A stretch of DNA of 62,423 nt, from NCBI GenBank assembly GCA_030635145.1, contig DAOVZK010000007.1:1-62423 (forward strand), in the 5' to 3' direction. The DNA is from Planctomycetota bacterium. GTDB taxonomy: Bacteria > Planctomycetota > Phycisphaerae > SM23-33. Within the stretch, counting starts at the first letter, position 1, and the number at the start of each line of letters is the position of its first letter. Both the position numbers and the translations under genes were made by a program. The notes under the pieces were generated by a model. The model ran no database searches. It had not been told where the DNA came from and worked only from the letters and a program-made list of their open reading frames with translations. Of this stretch, positions 8,647 to 17,389 are shown one piece after another.

Positions 8647-9036
8647 CTATACCACCTCTGTCGCAAGGGAAACTATCTTCATATAGTTCTTCTCGCGAAG
8701 TTCCCGGGCGACAGCGCCAAAGATGCGTGTTCCTCTGGGATTTCCATCATTGTCGATAATAACTACCGCATTGTTGTCAAACCGGACATAACTACCATCT
8801 TTACGCCGCGAGGGATAACTCGTGCGAACAACAACGCAACGCACGATTTCACCCTGCTTGATAGTACTGGCAGGCATGGCCTTTTTAACCGAACAAATAA
8901 TCACGTCACCCAAACCGGCGGCTTTACGAGTCATACCTCGTTTGCGAGTTGTCGAACCACCAAGAACCTTGATGCATCCCACAATCCGTGCTCCGGAATT
9001 ATCTGCTACGTTTACTCTTGTTTCTGCTTGAATCAC
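8647..9036 (-). CDS. rplN: 50S ribosomal protein L14
   Basis: L14 lies at the subunit interface and forms bridge B8. The 129-residue protein begins [20 protein letters not shown] and ends with [20 protein letters not shown], both diagnostic. It is a few residues longer than the usual 122, because of a slightly expanded [15 protein letters not shown] loop and a short C-terminal addition. It lies 4 nt ahead of rplX. Confidence 0.96.
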   Translation of the reverse strand: MIQAETRVNVADNSGARIVGCIKVLGGSTTRKRGMTRKAAGLGDVIICSVKKAMPASTIKQGEIVRCVVVRTSYPSRRKDGSYVRFDNNAVVIIDNDGNPRGTRIFGAVARELREKNYMKIVSLATEVV

Positions 9037-9066
9037 AGCAAAACCCTTTGTCTCATCTTCTAAGGA

Positions 9067-9348
9067 CTAACCTACAGAACGCACTACGCGAACCAGACGA
9101 TGTGCCTTATTTTTACTTAATTTGCGACAAGGTACGATCTCTACGATATCGCCAACCTTCGCTGCGCCTTTTTCGTCATGAACACCCAACTTCGTTATTT
9201 GACGCACGTATTTGTTATACCGTGGGTGCTTCACCAAATCCTCGACGGCAACAGTCAGAGACTTCTCACCAGCGATCGATTTGACCTCTCCAACTTTGGC
9301 CCTTCGGGCTTTAGCTTTGGCTTGTTTAACTTGCGTTTCAGTTGTCAT
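9067..9348 (-). CDS. rpsQ: 30S ribosomal protein S17
   Basis: S17 is an OB-fold primary 16S binder. The 93-residue protein has a lysine/alanine-rich N-terminal extension of about 17 residues. The S17 core follows ([60 protein letters not shown]). It lies between rpmC (106-nt spacer) and rplN (30-nt spacer). Confidence 0.95.
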   Translation of the reverse strand: MTTETQVKQAKAKARRAKVGEVKSIAGEKSLTVAVEDLVKHPRYNKYVRQITKLGVHDEKGAAKVGDIVEIVPCRKLSKNKAHRLVRVVRSVG

Positions 9349-9454
9349 AGAATCTTCTCGATTAGTTTAATTTTTTAAATAACGTCCTTTGGACGAACTA
9401 TGCCAGCTCCGCTTCGGCACGGGGCCAACAAATATTATTTCCTACACAATCGAA

Positions 9455-9661
9455 CTATACTGTTTTAGTTGCTTCAATCTCACGCTGCCGCAAGACTGTT
9501 AACATTCTGGCCACATCGTGTCGGGCGTTGGTCAGCCGTGTCGGATCGGCTAGCTTTTCGGTAACCGCCTGACTGCGAAGCTCAAACATATGACGCCGCG
9601 TGCGTTCCAGCTCAATGACGATTTCGTCATTCGAAAGTTTTTTTACGTCTTCTATCTTCAT
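9455..9661 (-). CDS. rpmC: 50S ribosomal protein L29
   Basis: L29 lies near the polypeptide exit and forms part of the docking surface for nascent-chain factors. I choose the ATG at 9661 (MKIEDVKKLSNDEIVIELER), giving 68 residues. GAGG lies 9 nt before it, whereas the upstream in-frame TTG has no site. The central FELRSQAVTEKL segment and the two-helix layout match the family. It starts 48 nt after the rplP stop. Confidence 0.93.
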   Translation of the reverse strand: MKIEDVKKLSNDEIVIELERTRRHMFELRSQAVTEKLADPTRLTNARHDVARMLTVLRQREIEATKTV

Positions 9662-9709
9662 GGCTTTTGGCCTCGTCAAAACCGGGCTAATCGCCCGAGT
9701 ACCTTACTG

Positions 9710-10129
9710 TTACAAACTATGCTTGCGATGTATCAACCTGCAGCGGAACGGCATCTTATGAGCCACACGGCGAAATGCGTTTTTCGCCAGATCTTCCGGT
9801 ACACCGCCAATCTCGAAAAGAACCGTTCCAGGCTTGACGCATGCAACCCAGTGCTTCGTCTCGCCTTTACCCTTACCCATTCGAGTTTCAAGTGGTTTGC
9901 CACTTACGGGCTTGTGCGGAAAGATTCTAATATAAACTTTTCCTTCACGATGCAGATAGTGAGTCGCAGCAATACGGCCGGCTTCGATCTGCCTCGCAGT
10001 AATCCAACCAGGTTCCATTACCTGCAAACCAAACTCACCGAAGGCAACTGTATTACCGCGGGTCGCGTTTCCGCGAATCTTTCCACGCATTTGCTTGCGG
10101 TGCTTAATTCTCTTTGGCATTAAAGGCAT
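9710..10129 (-). CDS. rplP: 50S ribosomal protein L16
   Basis: L16 organises the A-site region of 23S rRNA. The 139-residue product begins MPLMPKRIKHRKQMRGKIRG and contains the family motifs GLQVMEPGWITARQIEAGRI and GKPLETRMGKGKGETKHWVA. The second Met (10120) could be the start; neither has a strong ribosome-binding site. It lies 89 nt downstream of rpsC and 48 nt ahead of rpmC. Confidence 0.95.
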   Translation of the reverse strand: MPLMPKRIKHRKQMRGKIRGNATRGNTVAFGEFGLQVMEPGWITARQIEAGRIAATHYLHREGKVYIRIFPHKPVSGKPLETRMGKGKGETKHWVACVKPGTVLFEIGGVPEDLAKNAFRRVAHKMPFRCRLIHRKHSL

Positions 10130-10218
10130 AACTTATTTTCCCGATCCGGTATATATCACCGGCACAAAATGTTCTTTGTTCTCGCGTTTAATAACTCGCG
10201 AAAAGTCGTATCCGTTAT

Positions 10219-11103
10219 CTATTCCTTGTTTTCCGCATCAGCTACTGGGGCAGCTGGTTCTGCAGGCGTTTCGGCAGGCGTTTTTTCTGAAGCTGCAGGG
10301 GCAGCTGCTACTGGTGCAGCCTGACGCGACTGTCCGCCACGGTTACCACCCTGACCGCCACGACCGCCTTGTCCACCCTGACCCGATCCACTGTCAGGTC
10401 GACGGCGACGCCGGCCTTGATTCATGGATTCGCGTTTGCGGGCGAGTTCTTCTTCGCTGGGCTGTTCGCCGAACAAACCGCGGAAGACCCAAACCTTAAC
10501 TCCACATACGCCATATGTCGTGAAGCATGGCACGTAGGAGTAGTCCACATCGGCTTCAAGCGTATGAAGCGGGATACTTCCCAGAATCATGGTTTCGCTT
10601 CGTGACATTTCGGCACCGCCGAGACGCCCTGAAAGCTGAATCTTCACGCCCTTGGCACCGGCCTGCATGGTCGACTCGGCACGTTGCTTCATCGCACGGC
10701 GGAAACTCGCACGACGTTTGAGCTGTTCTGCAATACCCTCGGCAAGCAGCTTGGCACTGAGGTCGGGGTTGCGAACCTCAACAATATTGATATTGACGCG
10801 GCGGTTAGTGAGGTCTTCGAGGGCTTTTTTGAGGTTATCGACCTCGGCACCTTTTGGACCGATCACAATACCAGGCCTCGCCGTGTTTAATGTTACCTTT
10901 ACTTCTTCACGCGTACGTTCGATCTCGATTGCACTTACTGCTGCAAATGGAGGAGTACGATTCAACCTCTTTTCGAGGAACTCCCGGATGCGATAATCCT
11001 CAACGAGAAACTCACCGTAGTTGCTTTTCGGAGCAAACCAGCGACTTTTCCAGCCGATAGTTATACCCGTGCGAAATCCAGTTGGATTGACTTTTTGGCC
11101 CAT
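10219..11103 (-). CDS. rpsC: 30S ribosomal protein S3 with a long low-complexity tail
   Basis: S3 forms the mRNA entry pore and helps unwind mRNA. The N-terminal KH domain (VIGPKGAEVDNLKKALEDLT) and the C-terminal S3 domain (AKGVKIQLSGRLGGAEMSR) are intact. The protein is 294 residues against roughly 210-235 in most bacteria. The extra ~70 residues are a Gly/Gln/Arg-rich stretch followed by an Ala/Pro/Glu-rich acidic end (ETPAEPAAPVADAENKE), which is probably disordered. It lies 9 nt after rplV. Confidence 0.95.
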   Translation of the reverse strand: MGQKVNPTGFRTGITIGWKSRWFAPKSNYGEFLVEDYRIREFLEKRLNRTPPFAAVSAIEIERTREEVKVTLNTARPGIVIGPKGAEVDNLKKALEDLTNRRVNINIVEVRNPDLSAKLLAEGIAEQLKRRASFRRAMKQRAESTMQAGAKGVKIQLSGRLGGAEMSRSETMILGSIPLHTLEADVDYSYVPCFTTYGVCGVKVWVFRGLFGEQPSEEELARKRESMNQGRRRRRPDSGSGQGGQGGRGGQGGNRGGQSRQAAPVAAAPAASEKTPAETPAEPAAPVADAENKE

Positions 11104-11112
11104 GTTTGCCTC

Positions 11113-11442
11113 TTAATCCTCTGCCACTGCCACAAAAATGTGACTCGTACGTTTAAAGATGCTATGTGCGCGTCCACGATCTTTCGGGCGGAACCGTTTC
11201 ATCGTAGGACCTTCATCAACGCGTATCTCTTCTACTACAAGCGAATCGACCTTGGCCTCGGCTTCGTTGGCGTTGGCGATAGCACTCGTCAATACCTGCG
11301 AAATCATCGGGGCTGCCCGATTCGGCGTAAATTTCAATATGTTCAAGGCGTCCTGAACATCTCGGCCGCGAACCATGTCGGCTATAAGCCTTGCCTTGCG
11401 GGCACTGATTCGGGCAAATTTATGTTTTGCATTCCAAGCCAT
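11113..11442 (-). CDS. rplV: 50S ribosomal protein L22
   Basis: L22 lines the peptide exit tunnel with its beta-hairpin. I place the start at the ATG at 11442 (MAWNAKHKFARISARKARLI), because AGGAG lies 10 nt upstream and homology begins there. A further upstream ATG (11475) lies inside the tandem repeat unit at 11466-11543 and would add 11 unrelated residues. The 109-residue product contains the conserved SAIANANEAEAKVDSLVVEE segment and the tunnel hairpin region (RRPKDRGRAHSI-like). Confidence 0.93.
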   Translation of the reverse strand: MAWNAKHKFARISARKARLIADMVRGRDVQDALNILKFTPNRAAPMISQVLTSAIANANEAEAKVDSLVVEEIRVDEGPTMKRFRPKDRGRAHSIFKRTSHIFVAVAED

Positions 11443-11465
11443 CTCACCGATGCTCCTGCTATTTT

Positions 11466-11690
11466 TATCTAACATCGCTATAACTGCGAAACGTTTTTGT
11501 CGGACTTATTCATTGAACCTAATGTCCGAGTTTTTACCATTTATATCTAACACCGCTACAACCGCGGAACATTTTTGTCGGGCCAAACTTGCAAACCTAC
11601 GCCCGACTTTTTTCTACCTCTTACCGCCGCTATGACCGCGGAACATTCTTGTCGGGCTGAACTCTCCAAGCTTATGCCCAACCATTTCTT
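11466..11690 (-). repeat. Three tandem two-hairpin units; one is the rpsS 3' end
   Basis: Three related units lie head to tail (about 11466-11543, 11544-11617 and 11618-11690; periods 78 and 74 nt). The rightmost unit is the 3' end of rpsS; the other two fill the rpsS-rplV spacer. On the transcribed strand each unit folds into two stems. The first is GTTGGGC/GCCCGAC in the coding copy, GTCGGGC/GCCCGAC in the middle copy and TCGGAC/GTCCGA in the last. The second is CCGC/GCGG in two copies and TCGC/GCGA in the last. Stem changes are paired, so structure appears conserved rather than coding: the middle copy is one base shorter in its loop. Confidence 0.75.
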
Positions 11691-11880
11691 CATTTACTAC
11701 TACGGAATTGAAAATCTTGCCATTGTGCACCAAAAATGCGTGCCCAATAAATTCCGGAACGATAGTACAGGATCTGGCCCATGTTTTAATGGGCGCTCGG
11801 TCGTTACTATCCTTCGCCTTCATGACCTTACCATAGAGTCTCTCGTCTACGTATGGGCCTTTTTTTGTGCTTCTCGCCAT
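11614..11880 (-). CDS. rpsS: 30S ribosomal protein S19
   Basis: S19 is a 30S head protein in the A-site finger bridge. The 88-residue product begins [19 protein letters not shown] and ends [20 protein letters not shown] plus Arg, matching the family fully. The 3' end of the gene is also the first of three tandem hairpin units that continue into the spacer towards rplV. It starts 89 nt after rplB. Confidence 0.96.
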   Translation of the reverse strand: MARSTKKGPYVDERLYGKVMKAKDSNDRAPIKTWARSCTIVPEFIGHAFLVHNGKIFNSVVVNEEMVGHKLGEFSPTRMFRGHSGGKR

Positions 11881-11969
11881 TGCGATTTTTTCCTATTTTA
11901 CGTCAATCTGCTTATTACGCTGACTGCTACTAATTCCATCTAAACCACGCCGCCAAACACTTAATCCAA

Positions 11970-12821
11970 CTACAGAACCAACTGCCCGCCACGCTTGTTG
12001 CGACGCCTGCGAATAATCAACTTGTTCGATGATTTATGCTTGCTACGCGTCTTGCCGCCCTTCGACAGCTTACCCGTCGGGGAGCAAGGATGTCGGCCAC
12101 CGGCACGACGCCCTTCACCACCACCCATCGGGTGATCAACCGGGTTCTGGGCCGAACCACGAACGTGAGGCTTACGGCCGAGATATCGTTTACGCCCGGC
12201 CTTGCCCAATCGAACCGACATATGCTCGATATTACCGAGCTGCCCGATTGTTGCACGGCAGTTTATGTGAACGACACGAACTTCACCGGAAGGCAACTGG
12301 ATCGTAGCTTTGGTTCCTTCGCGAGCGATCAGACGAGCCGACCCACCGGCCGTACGAACCATCTGCCCGCCACGCCCAATTGTCAACTCAATGTTATGGA
12401 CACCCATGCCCATCGGAATTTTCTTGAGCAAAAGGGTGTTACCCGTGCGGGGCTCAGCAGCCTCGCCACTCTGAATTTTCTGGCCAACTTCCAAACCCAG
12501 CGGTGCGAGAATGTATCGCTTCTCGCCGTCTTCGTACTGCACGAGTGCAATATTGCAGGTTCGGTTGGGATCATATTCGATTGTAAGGACTTCGGCAGAA
12601 CATTCGTCTTTGCTTCGCTTCCAGTCGATCATGCGATAACGACGCTTATGCCCGCCACCGCGAAAACGTACCGTAATTTTGCCGCTATGGTTACGTCCGC
12701 CGGTTTTTTTCAGCGGCCGCAACAGCGATTTTTCAGGCGTGCTCGTGGTTACCGCCTCGCGGATGTTAACCGACGAATTTCGCCGTCCTGCTGTCGTTCG
12801 TTTGTATACTTTAATTGGCAT
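11970..12821 (-). CDS. rplB: 50S ribosomal protein L2
   Basis: L2 is a primary 23S binder needed for subunit association and close to the peptidyl transferase centre. The 283-residue product contains the RNA-binding OB and SH3-like domains and the essential motif NPVDHPMGGGEGRRAGGRHP near the C-terminus. A slightly longer basic tail (IIRRRRNKRGGQLVL) ends it. It follows rplW by 22 nt. Confidence 0.97.
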   Translation of the reverse strand: MPIKVYKRTTAGRRNSSVNIREAVTTSTPEKSLLRPLKKTGGRNHSGKITVRFRGGGHKRRYRMIDWKRSKDECSAEVLTIEYDPNRTCNIALVQYEDGEKRYILAPLGLEVGQKIQSGEAAEPRTGNTLLLKKIPMGMGVHNIELTIGRGGQMVRTAGGSARLIAREGTKATIQLPSGEVRVVHINCRATIGQLGNIEHMSVRLGKAGRKRYLGRKPHVRGSAQNPVDHPMGGGEGRRAGGRHPCSPTGKLSKGGKTRSKHKSSNKLIIRRRRNKRGGQLVL

Positions 12822-12843
12822 AATTTAATTACCGTCCTGCTAA

Positions 12844-13128
12844 CTAGAACAGGTCAATGTGATGATCCGGGTGCAGCTCAACAACAGCTTTTTTCCAATC
12901 GCGTGTCGTGCTCATTACGCGCCCTGTCCTGCGGGGCTTGCCTTTTCGCACAGCTGTGCGAACATCTGCAACCTTAACGTTATAAATCTTTTCGATCGCC
13001 TGCTTGATCTGCGTTTTGTTTGCGTCTTTTGCAACTTCAAACGCGTAGCAGTTCATCGCCGTAGCTTGATGCGTGCCCTTTTCGGTCACGAGCGGCCGAA
13101 TCACAATACCGTAAATTTCGTGCTTCAC
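12844..13128 (-). CDS. rplW: 50S ribosomal protein L23
   Basis: L23 sits at the peptide exit and is the main docking site for SRP and trigger factor. The 94-residue protein begins MKHEIYGIVIRPLVTEKGTH and has the IEKIYNVKVADVRTAVRKGK segment typical of L23. Its start directly abuts the rplD stop codon, indicating translational coupling. Confidence 0.96.
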   Translation of the reverse strand: MKHEIYGIVIRPLVTEKGTHQATAMNCYAFEVAKDANKTQIKQAIEKIYNVKVADVRTAVRKGKPRRTGRVMSTTRDWKKAVVELHPDHHIDLF

Positions 13129-13755
13129 TTAGTTACCCTCCTGCCCGCAGAGAACCTTCATCGCATCCGACGTAACAATCATTTTTTGCCGTGTGGCAAC
13201 TTCGTATGCATTAAGCTCGGCGGTAACGCGAATGGTGAGGTCCGCGATATTTCGAGAAGAGAGATACACGTTATCATCCCGCTGCGACATCGCCAGCAGA
13301 CATGTGCGGTTAATTTCGAGTTTGTCCATCAAGGTGGACATTATTTGAGTTTTGGGGGCGTCAAGTTTCAAACCGTCAACGACACAAAGGTCGTTACCGA
13401 GCAGCTTGGCCAAAATGGCCGACGCCAAAGCCGCCTTACGCATCTTGCGGGGAAGCTTCTTGCCAAAATCCCGCGGACGCTTGGCAAATGTATTACCACC
13501 ACCACGCATCAGGTTGACCGACTTGGCACCGTGACGGGCGTTGCCTGTGCCCTTCTGGCGGTACATTCTTTTAGTTGTAGCCGATATCTCCGCACGACTC
13601 TTAGTCTTAGCGGTACCCTGACGCTTGTTGGCATGATACGCCACAACCGCCTGCTTGACCAGATCGACATTGACCTCGCCGCCGAAAACTGCTTCATCAA
13701 TTTTCAGCGTCTCGATCTTTTTGCCGTCTGTGTTATATACTGGAACTTCCAACAT
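13129..13755 (-). CDS. rplD: 50S ribosomal protein L4
   Basis: L4 contributes a long loop to the exit tunnel; in gamma-proteobacteria it also represses the S10 operon. The 208-residue product has the tunnel-loop region (MYRQKGTGNARHGAKSVNLM, RGGGNTFAKRPRDFGKKLPR). It then shows the alpha/beta domain (VVDGLKLDAPKTQIMSTLMD). It lies 27 nt after rplC and directly abuts rplW. Confidence 0.96.
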   Translation of the reverse strand: MLEVPVYNTDGKKIETLKIDEAVFGGEVNVDLVKQAVVAYHANKRQGTAKTKSRAEISATTKRMYRQKGTGNARHGAKSVNLMRGGGNTFAKRPRDFGKKLPRKMRKAALASAILAKLLGNDLCVVDGLKLDAPKTQIMSTLMDKLEINRTCLLAMSQRDDNVYLSSRNIADLTIRVTAELNAYEVATRQKMIVTSDAMKVLCGQEGN

Positions 13756-13782
13756 GGTTATCCTACCTCAGAAGGTTTTTTA

Positions 13783-14442
13783 TTATGCCTTAACCTTTGC
13801 GGTTTTAGATTTGCAAATCGTCACATAGCTGCCGTTGGCTCCGGGGATGGGGCCTTTAACCAACAGCAGTCCGTTTTCCTTATCGACACCGACAAGAGCA
13901 TGTTTTCTGCTCGTAACACGAACCGAACCCATGTGACCTGCCATCCTCTTACCTTTTTTGATTTTCGGGCCTGTTCCGAGATTAGTAGCATGCCCACTAA
14001 TCGAACCGCCTGAACGGTGCTTACGCTCCACACCGTGGCTGGCACCTTGACCGCCAAAGTTGTAACGCTTCATGACACCAGCAAAGCCCTTGCCCTTGCT
14101 AATACCAACGACATCCACATACTGAACATCCTCAAACACATCCACTGTCAGTTCAGTACCGACACCGGCGTCTTCAGGAAGCTCGTCAACGCGAAACTCG
14201 CGAACGAATTTCTTCGGTGCAGTCTCAGCTACCCCCGCGTGACCAATCTGGGGACGAGTTGCCCGATGGGGTTTTACATCTTCATAACCGATCTGAACAG
14301 CTGTATAACCGTCAGTATCGACATCCTTAACCTGAAGTACCGCACAGGGACCTGCCTGTACAACAGTCACAGGATGCAGCGTACCATCATCGTCGTACAC
14401 TTGCGTCATGCCAATTTTTTTTCCAAGTAATGCAGCTAGCAT
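13783..14442 (-). CDS. rplC: 50S ribosomal protein L3
   Basis: L3 is an early 50S assembly protein whose loop reaches the peptidyl transferase centre. I prefer the ATG at 14442 (MLAALLGKKIGMTQVYDDDG; 219 residues), because AGGTG lies 6 nt upstream, over an in-frame GTG three codons earlier. The loop signature FAGVMKRYNFGGQGASHGV and the GHMGSVRVTSRKHALVGVDK segment are present. It follows rpsJ closely: the ribosome-binding site lies just past the rpsJ stop. Confidence 0.94.
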   Translation of the reverse strand: MLAALLGKKIGMTQVYDDDGTLHPVTVVQAGPCAVLQVKDVDTDGYTAVQIGYEDVKPHRATRPQIGHAGVAETAPKKFVREFRVDELPEDAGVGTELTVDVFEDVQYVDVVGISKGKGFAGVMKRYNFGGQGASHGVERKHRSGGSISGHATNLGTGPKIKKGKRMAGHMGSVRVTSRKHALVGVDKENGLLLVKGPIPGANGSYVTICKSKTAKVKA

Positions 14443-14454
14443 CGGGTTCACCTG

Positions 14455-14763
14455 TTACGCCTTGATCTTGATAAATACACCAGCCGGAACTACCAGACGA
14501 TTCAACGCCTCAATGGTTTTCACGGTCGGTTCATAAATGTCGATAATCCTCTTATGCGTACGCATTTCGAATTGCTCACGCGACTTTTTATTAACGTGCG
14601 GGCTACGAAGAACTGTGTAACGCTCAATCCTGGTCGGAAGCGGTATCGGCCCGCAAACTCTGGCACCTGTTCGTTCAGCATGATCTACGATCTCTTTCGC
14701 TGAACCATCCAATGCTCGGTGGTCATAAGCTTCCATACGAATTCTAATTTTTTCCTGATCCAT
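14455..14763 (-). CDS. rpsJ: 30S ribosomal protein S10
   Basis: S10 is a 30S head protein and, as NusE, a transcription antitermination partner of NusB. The 102-residue protein begins [20 protein letters not shown] and contains the family signature [20 protein letters not shown]. It is the first gene after the fusA spacer, with its own promoter-like sequence 84 nt upstream and GGGAGA before the ATG. Confidence 0.97.
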   Translation of the reverse strand: MDQEKIRIRMEAYDHRALDGSAKEIVDHAERTGARVCGPIPLPTRIERYTVLRSPHVNKKSREQFEMRTHKRIIDIYEPTVKTIEALNRLVVPAGVFIKIKA

Positions 14764-14820
14764 GGAGATCTGTCTCCCGGTTCGCCGGTATCTAAATTAA
14801 CGTCTCAATTACTCTTAACT

Positions 14821-14839
14821 CTCTACCAAAAACGTAGAG
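14821..14839 (-). promoter_or_regulatory. Leader hairpin of the S10 cluster
   Basis: On the transcribed strand CTCTAC and GTAGAG form a perfect 6-bp stem with a 7-nt loop, at or just after the predicted transcription start of the rpsJ promoter. It could protect the 5' end or take part in autoregulation; neither is shown. Confidence 0.5.
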
Positions 14840-14846
14840 CCTTACA

Positions 14847-14874
14847 ACTTTACTCATACTCGCAAAATTGTCAA
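14847..14874 (-). promoter_or_regulatory. Candidate sigma-70 promoter ahead of rpsJ
   Basis: On the minus strand a perfect TTGACA (14869-14874) is followed after 16 nt by TAAAGT (14847-14852). Transcription would begin near 14840, giving a leader of about 77 nt before rpsJ. It lies in the AT-rich 224-nt gap after fusA, so the S10-spc-alpha part may be transcribed both from here and by read-through. Confidence 0.6.
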
Positions 14875-14987
14875 TCAAGAATTTCCAATTTAACTATATT
14901 TTCTACATTTAACAACTTTTGCAGAAAACGCTTATTACCTGACACCACCAAAAAACGGCGATGTTTTGGTAATTTTCTATTATATTT

Positions 14988-17072
14988 TCAAACGTACCGC
15001 AGCAACTGCTCGGTAACCTGCGAAGGCGCGGGTGCATATGAATATGGTTCCATAGTTGCACTGGCTCGGCCTTGACTTAGAGATCGCACTTGCGTGGTGT
15101 AACCAAACATCTCGGCTAGTGGTACTTCTGCTGTCAAAACGCGATACTTCCCACGCATTTCCTGATTCGTTATCACTGCCCGCCGGGCAGCTAGGTCGCC
15201 ACTGACTGAACCGAAGTACTCGTCAGGTGTGGTAACCGTCAATTTCATTATCGGTTCGAGAAAAACGGGCTTGGCTTTCTCGACAGCCGCATTAAACGCC
15301 ATCACACCCGCCTGCTCAAACGCCAAATCGCTGCTGTCAACCGGATGTTCCTTCCCGTCCAGCAGCGTAACCTTGACATTAAGCATCGGATAACCAGCCA
15401 AAAAACCGGATGTCGCCGCATCCATCACACCTTCGCGAACGAAGGGAATATAGTGCGACGAAATGGGGCCACCCTTGGTTTCGTCGATAAATACGATTGG
15501 ATCTTCTTCACCAGCCGGTGTAAATGCCTCCACACGCAGCTTAACCTCGGCGTATTGACCTCGGCCTCCAATTTGGCGGATGAACTGCCCTTCAGCCTCG
15601 GCCGACCCCAGAATCGTCTCCTTGTACGAGACCCGAGGTTTGCCAACGCGAATTTCCAGCCCTAAGTCGCGAACCATCTTGTGCTTGATAACCTCAAGAT
15701 GCAACTCGCCCATGCCCGAAATAATCGTCTGTCCGCTTTCGCTGTCGTAGCTGTACTGAAAACTCGGGTCTTCGCGCCGCAAAGTATCCAGCGCGTTGAT
15801 CAGAATTTGCTTGTCGGCATTGGTGCGAGGCTCGATCGACATGGATATGACCGGTTCGGGCAGATCCAGGCGTTCGAGAATAATCGGTGCCTTGGGGTCG
15901 CAGAGGGTATCGCCAGTCAGGCTGTTTCGCAGACCAACTACGGCGACGATGTCTCCGGCGGTGGCCTCGTCGCGGGGATTACGCTGCTTGGCGTGCATTT
16001 CCCAGATTCGCGAGAGGTTTTCCTTTTTGTCCTGCGTGCTGTTTAACACACGGGTACCGGCCTTGAGGGTTCCGCTGTAAACGCGGATAAAATTCAAGTC
16101 GCCATGGCTGTCAGAAATAACCTTGAAAACCAGAGCACTGAACGGTTCGCTCGGGTCAGACTTGCGAGTAACCTGCTTGTCACTTTTCAGCGACTCGTGC
16201 CCGACAATATCGGTAACTTCGTGCGGTGAGGGTAAGTAGCTAACAACGGCATCGAGCAGTGGGCGAACGCCTATGTGCTTAAGCGCCGATCCGCAAAGAA
16301 CGGGATGCACCTTGCGAGTGAGGCAGCCAGCTCGAACGGCGGCGACGATTTCGGATTCGGTTATTTTTTCACCCTCGTCGGCGAGATATTTTTCCAGCAG
16401 CGGTGAGTCGTCAAACTCCGCTAACTTCTCGATCATATCGTGGCGGGCGAGTTCTGCGTCGTCTGCGTACTCAGCTGGGATGTCCTCGATGCGAATATCC
16501 GTGGCCATTTCCGTTTTATCGTAAAAATACGCTTTGCGTTTAATCAGGTCGATCTGTCCGCGATAATCGTCTCCGGCACCCATCGGAATCTGCAAACAAA
16601 CGGGATTGCCGCTCAATCGCGACGCGATCTCGCCGACAACCATATCGAAATCCGCACCCATGCGGTCCATTTTGTTTACGAAGCATATCCGCGGAACGTT
16701 ATACCTGTCGGCCTGGTGCCAAACGGTTTCGGACTGTGCCTCCACACCACCGACACCGCAGAAAACCGCGACGGCCCCGTCTAACACTCGCAAAGACCGC
16801 TCGACTTCAATCGTAAAATCAACATGCCCGGGAGTATCGATGAGGTTAACCGTGTGGTCGTTCCAGCTGAGAGTCGTAGCAGCCGAGGTAATCGTAATCC
16901 CCCGCTGCTGCTCTTCTTCGAGGTAGTCCATCACAGCTGTGCCATCGTGCACTTCACCGATCTTGTACGTTCGCCCTGCGAAGTACAAAACCCGTTCGGT
17001 AACGGTGGTTTTACCGGCGTCTATGTGGGCACAGATACCGATATTGCGAATTTTGTCTAAATTCTTAGCCAT
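14988..17072 (-). CDS. fusA: Translation elongation factor G
   Basis: GTPase that drives tRNA-mRNA translocation. The 694-residue protein has the complete G domain: AHIDAGKT at residues 15-22, [31 protein letters not shown] and CGSALKHIG. Domains II-V follow, ending in the usual tail. The domain IV loop reads [12 protein letters not shown] where typical EF-G has GGRGQYG. It stands in str-operon position after rpsG, but with a 440-nt structured spacer before it and without tuf after it. Confidence 0.95.
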   Translation of the reverse strand: MAKNLDKIRNIGICAHIDAGKTTVTERVLYFAGRTYKIGEVHDGTAVMDYLEEEQQRGITITSAATTLSWNDHTVNLIDTPGHVDFTIEVERSLRVLDGAVAVFCGVGGVEAQSETVWHQADRYNVPRICFVNKMDRMGADFDMVVGEIASRLSGNPVCLQIPMGAGDDYRGQIDLIKRKAYFYDKTEMATDIRIEDIPAEYADDAELARHDMIEKLAEFDDSPLLEKYLADEGEKITESEIVAAVRAGCLTRKVHPVLCGSALKHIGVRPLLDAVVSYLPSPHEVTDIVGHESLKSDKQVTRKSDPSEPFSALVFKVISDSHGDLNFIRVYSGTLKAGTRVLNSTQDKKENLSRIWEMHAKQRNPRDEATAGDIVAVVGLRNSLTGDTLCDPKAPIILERLDLPEPVISMSIEPRTNADKQILINALDTLRREDPSFQYSYDSESGQTIISGMGELHLEVIKHKMVRDLGLEIRVGKPRVSYKETILGSAEAEGQFIRQIGGRGQYAEVKLRVEAFTPAGEEDPIVFIDETKGGPISSHYIPFVREGVMDAATSGFLAGYPMLNVKVTLLDGKEHPVDSSDLAFEQAGVMAFNAAVEKAKPVFLEPIMKLTVTTPDEYFGSVSGDLAARRAVITNQEMRGKYRVLTAEVPLAEMFGYTTQVRSLSQGRASATMEPYSYAPAPSQVTEQLLRYV

Positions 17073-17120
17073 GACTTCCTAAGTATCGCACACCTGTTAA
17101 TCAGGCGGCGCAAATGCACA

Positions 17121-17389
17121 CAACTTCCGTCCTCGCGTGAAGAGGATAGTTGTATCCATACAAAAAGCTTTCCTCCCGCCAATGACAGCGGGGTATCGAC
17201 CTTAAGACAGATCGATCCGGTTGTCCTATCTCAAGCTGCTTTTTTAAGCAGCCGCGTCCGAGTCCCGACAGTATTAAGACTAACCATCGGGATCGGCCGC
17301 CGGTTTCCCACGATGCCCTTTTTGAGCACCTACTGGACCTTGCGGTCGATTGAACGATTACCGTTTAGTCTGGCGGATATAAGACCGCC
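17121..17389 (-). ncRNA. Candidate structured RNA in the rpsG-fusA spacer
   Basis: About 270 nt between rpsG and fusA have no plausible reading frame but contain at least seven stems. They are: GGCGG/CCGCC (17372-17389); AGACTAA (17365-17371) paired with TTAGTCT (17277-17283), closing a multi-branch loop; inside it GACC-GCAA-GGTC with a GNRA tetraloop (17336-17347) and CATCG/CGATG; then GCTGCTT/AAGCAGC (17235-17252), ATCGA/TCGAT (17195-17216), CCCGC/GCGGG (17175-17192) and a two-part stem at 17121-17152. The GNRA loop exists only on the minus strand, agreeing with the operon direction. It may be a fusA leader or an independent RNA. I recognise no known family. Confidence 0.5.

Noticed and set aside
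8643-8666. Upstream start for rplX overlapping rplN
   Set aside because: The GAGGTG site and homology both favour the ATG at 8642.
11443-11475. Upstream start for rplV
   Set aside because: The extra 11 residues come from the tandem repeat unit, and the AGGAG site favours the ATG at 11442.
12859-14013. Long plus-strand frames opposite rplW, rplD and rplC (and similar ones opposite rpoB, rpoC, rplB and rpsC)
   Set aside because: They are antisense shadows of highly conserved genes, with no ribosome-binding sites and no recognisable protein features.
17160-17220. RNase P-like GAGGAAAG-type motif (minus strand, GGCGGGAGGAAAGC)
   Set aside because: None of the other universally conserved RNase P RNA regions is present.
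17235-17290. tmRNA-like features in the rpsG-fusA spacer (TAGTC followed by a GCGGCTGCTTAA end)
   Set aside because: There is no tRNA-like acceptor stem, no T-arm and no pseudoknot order, and the putative tag frame is interrupted by a stop; the resemblance is limited to short motifs.
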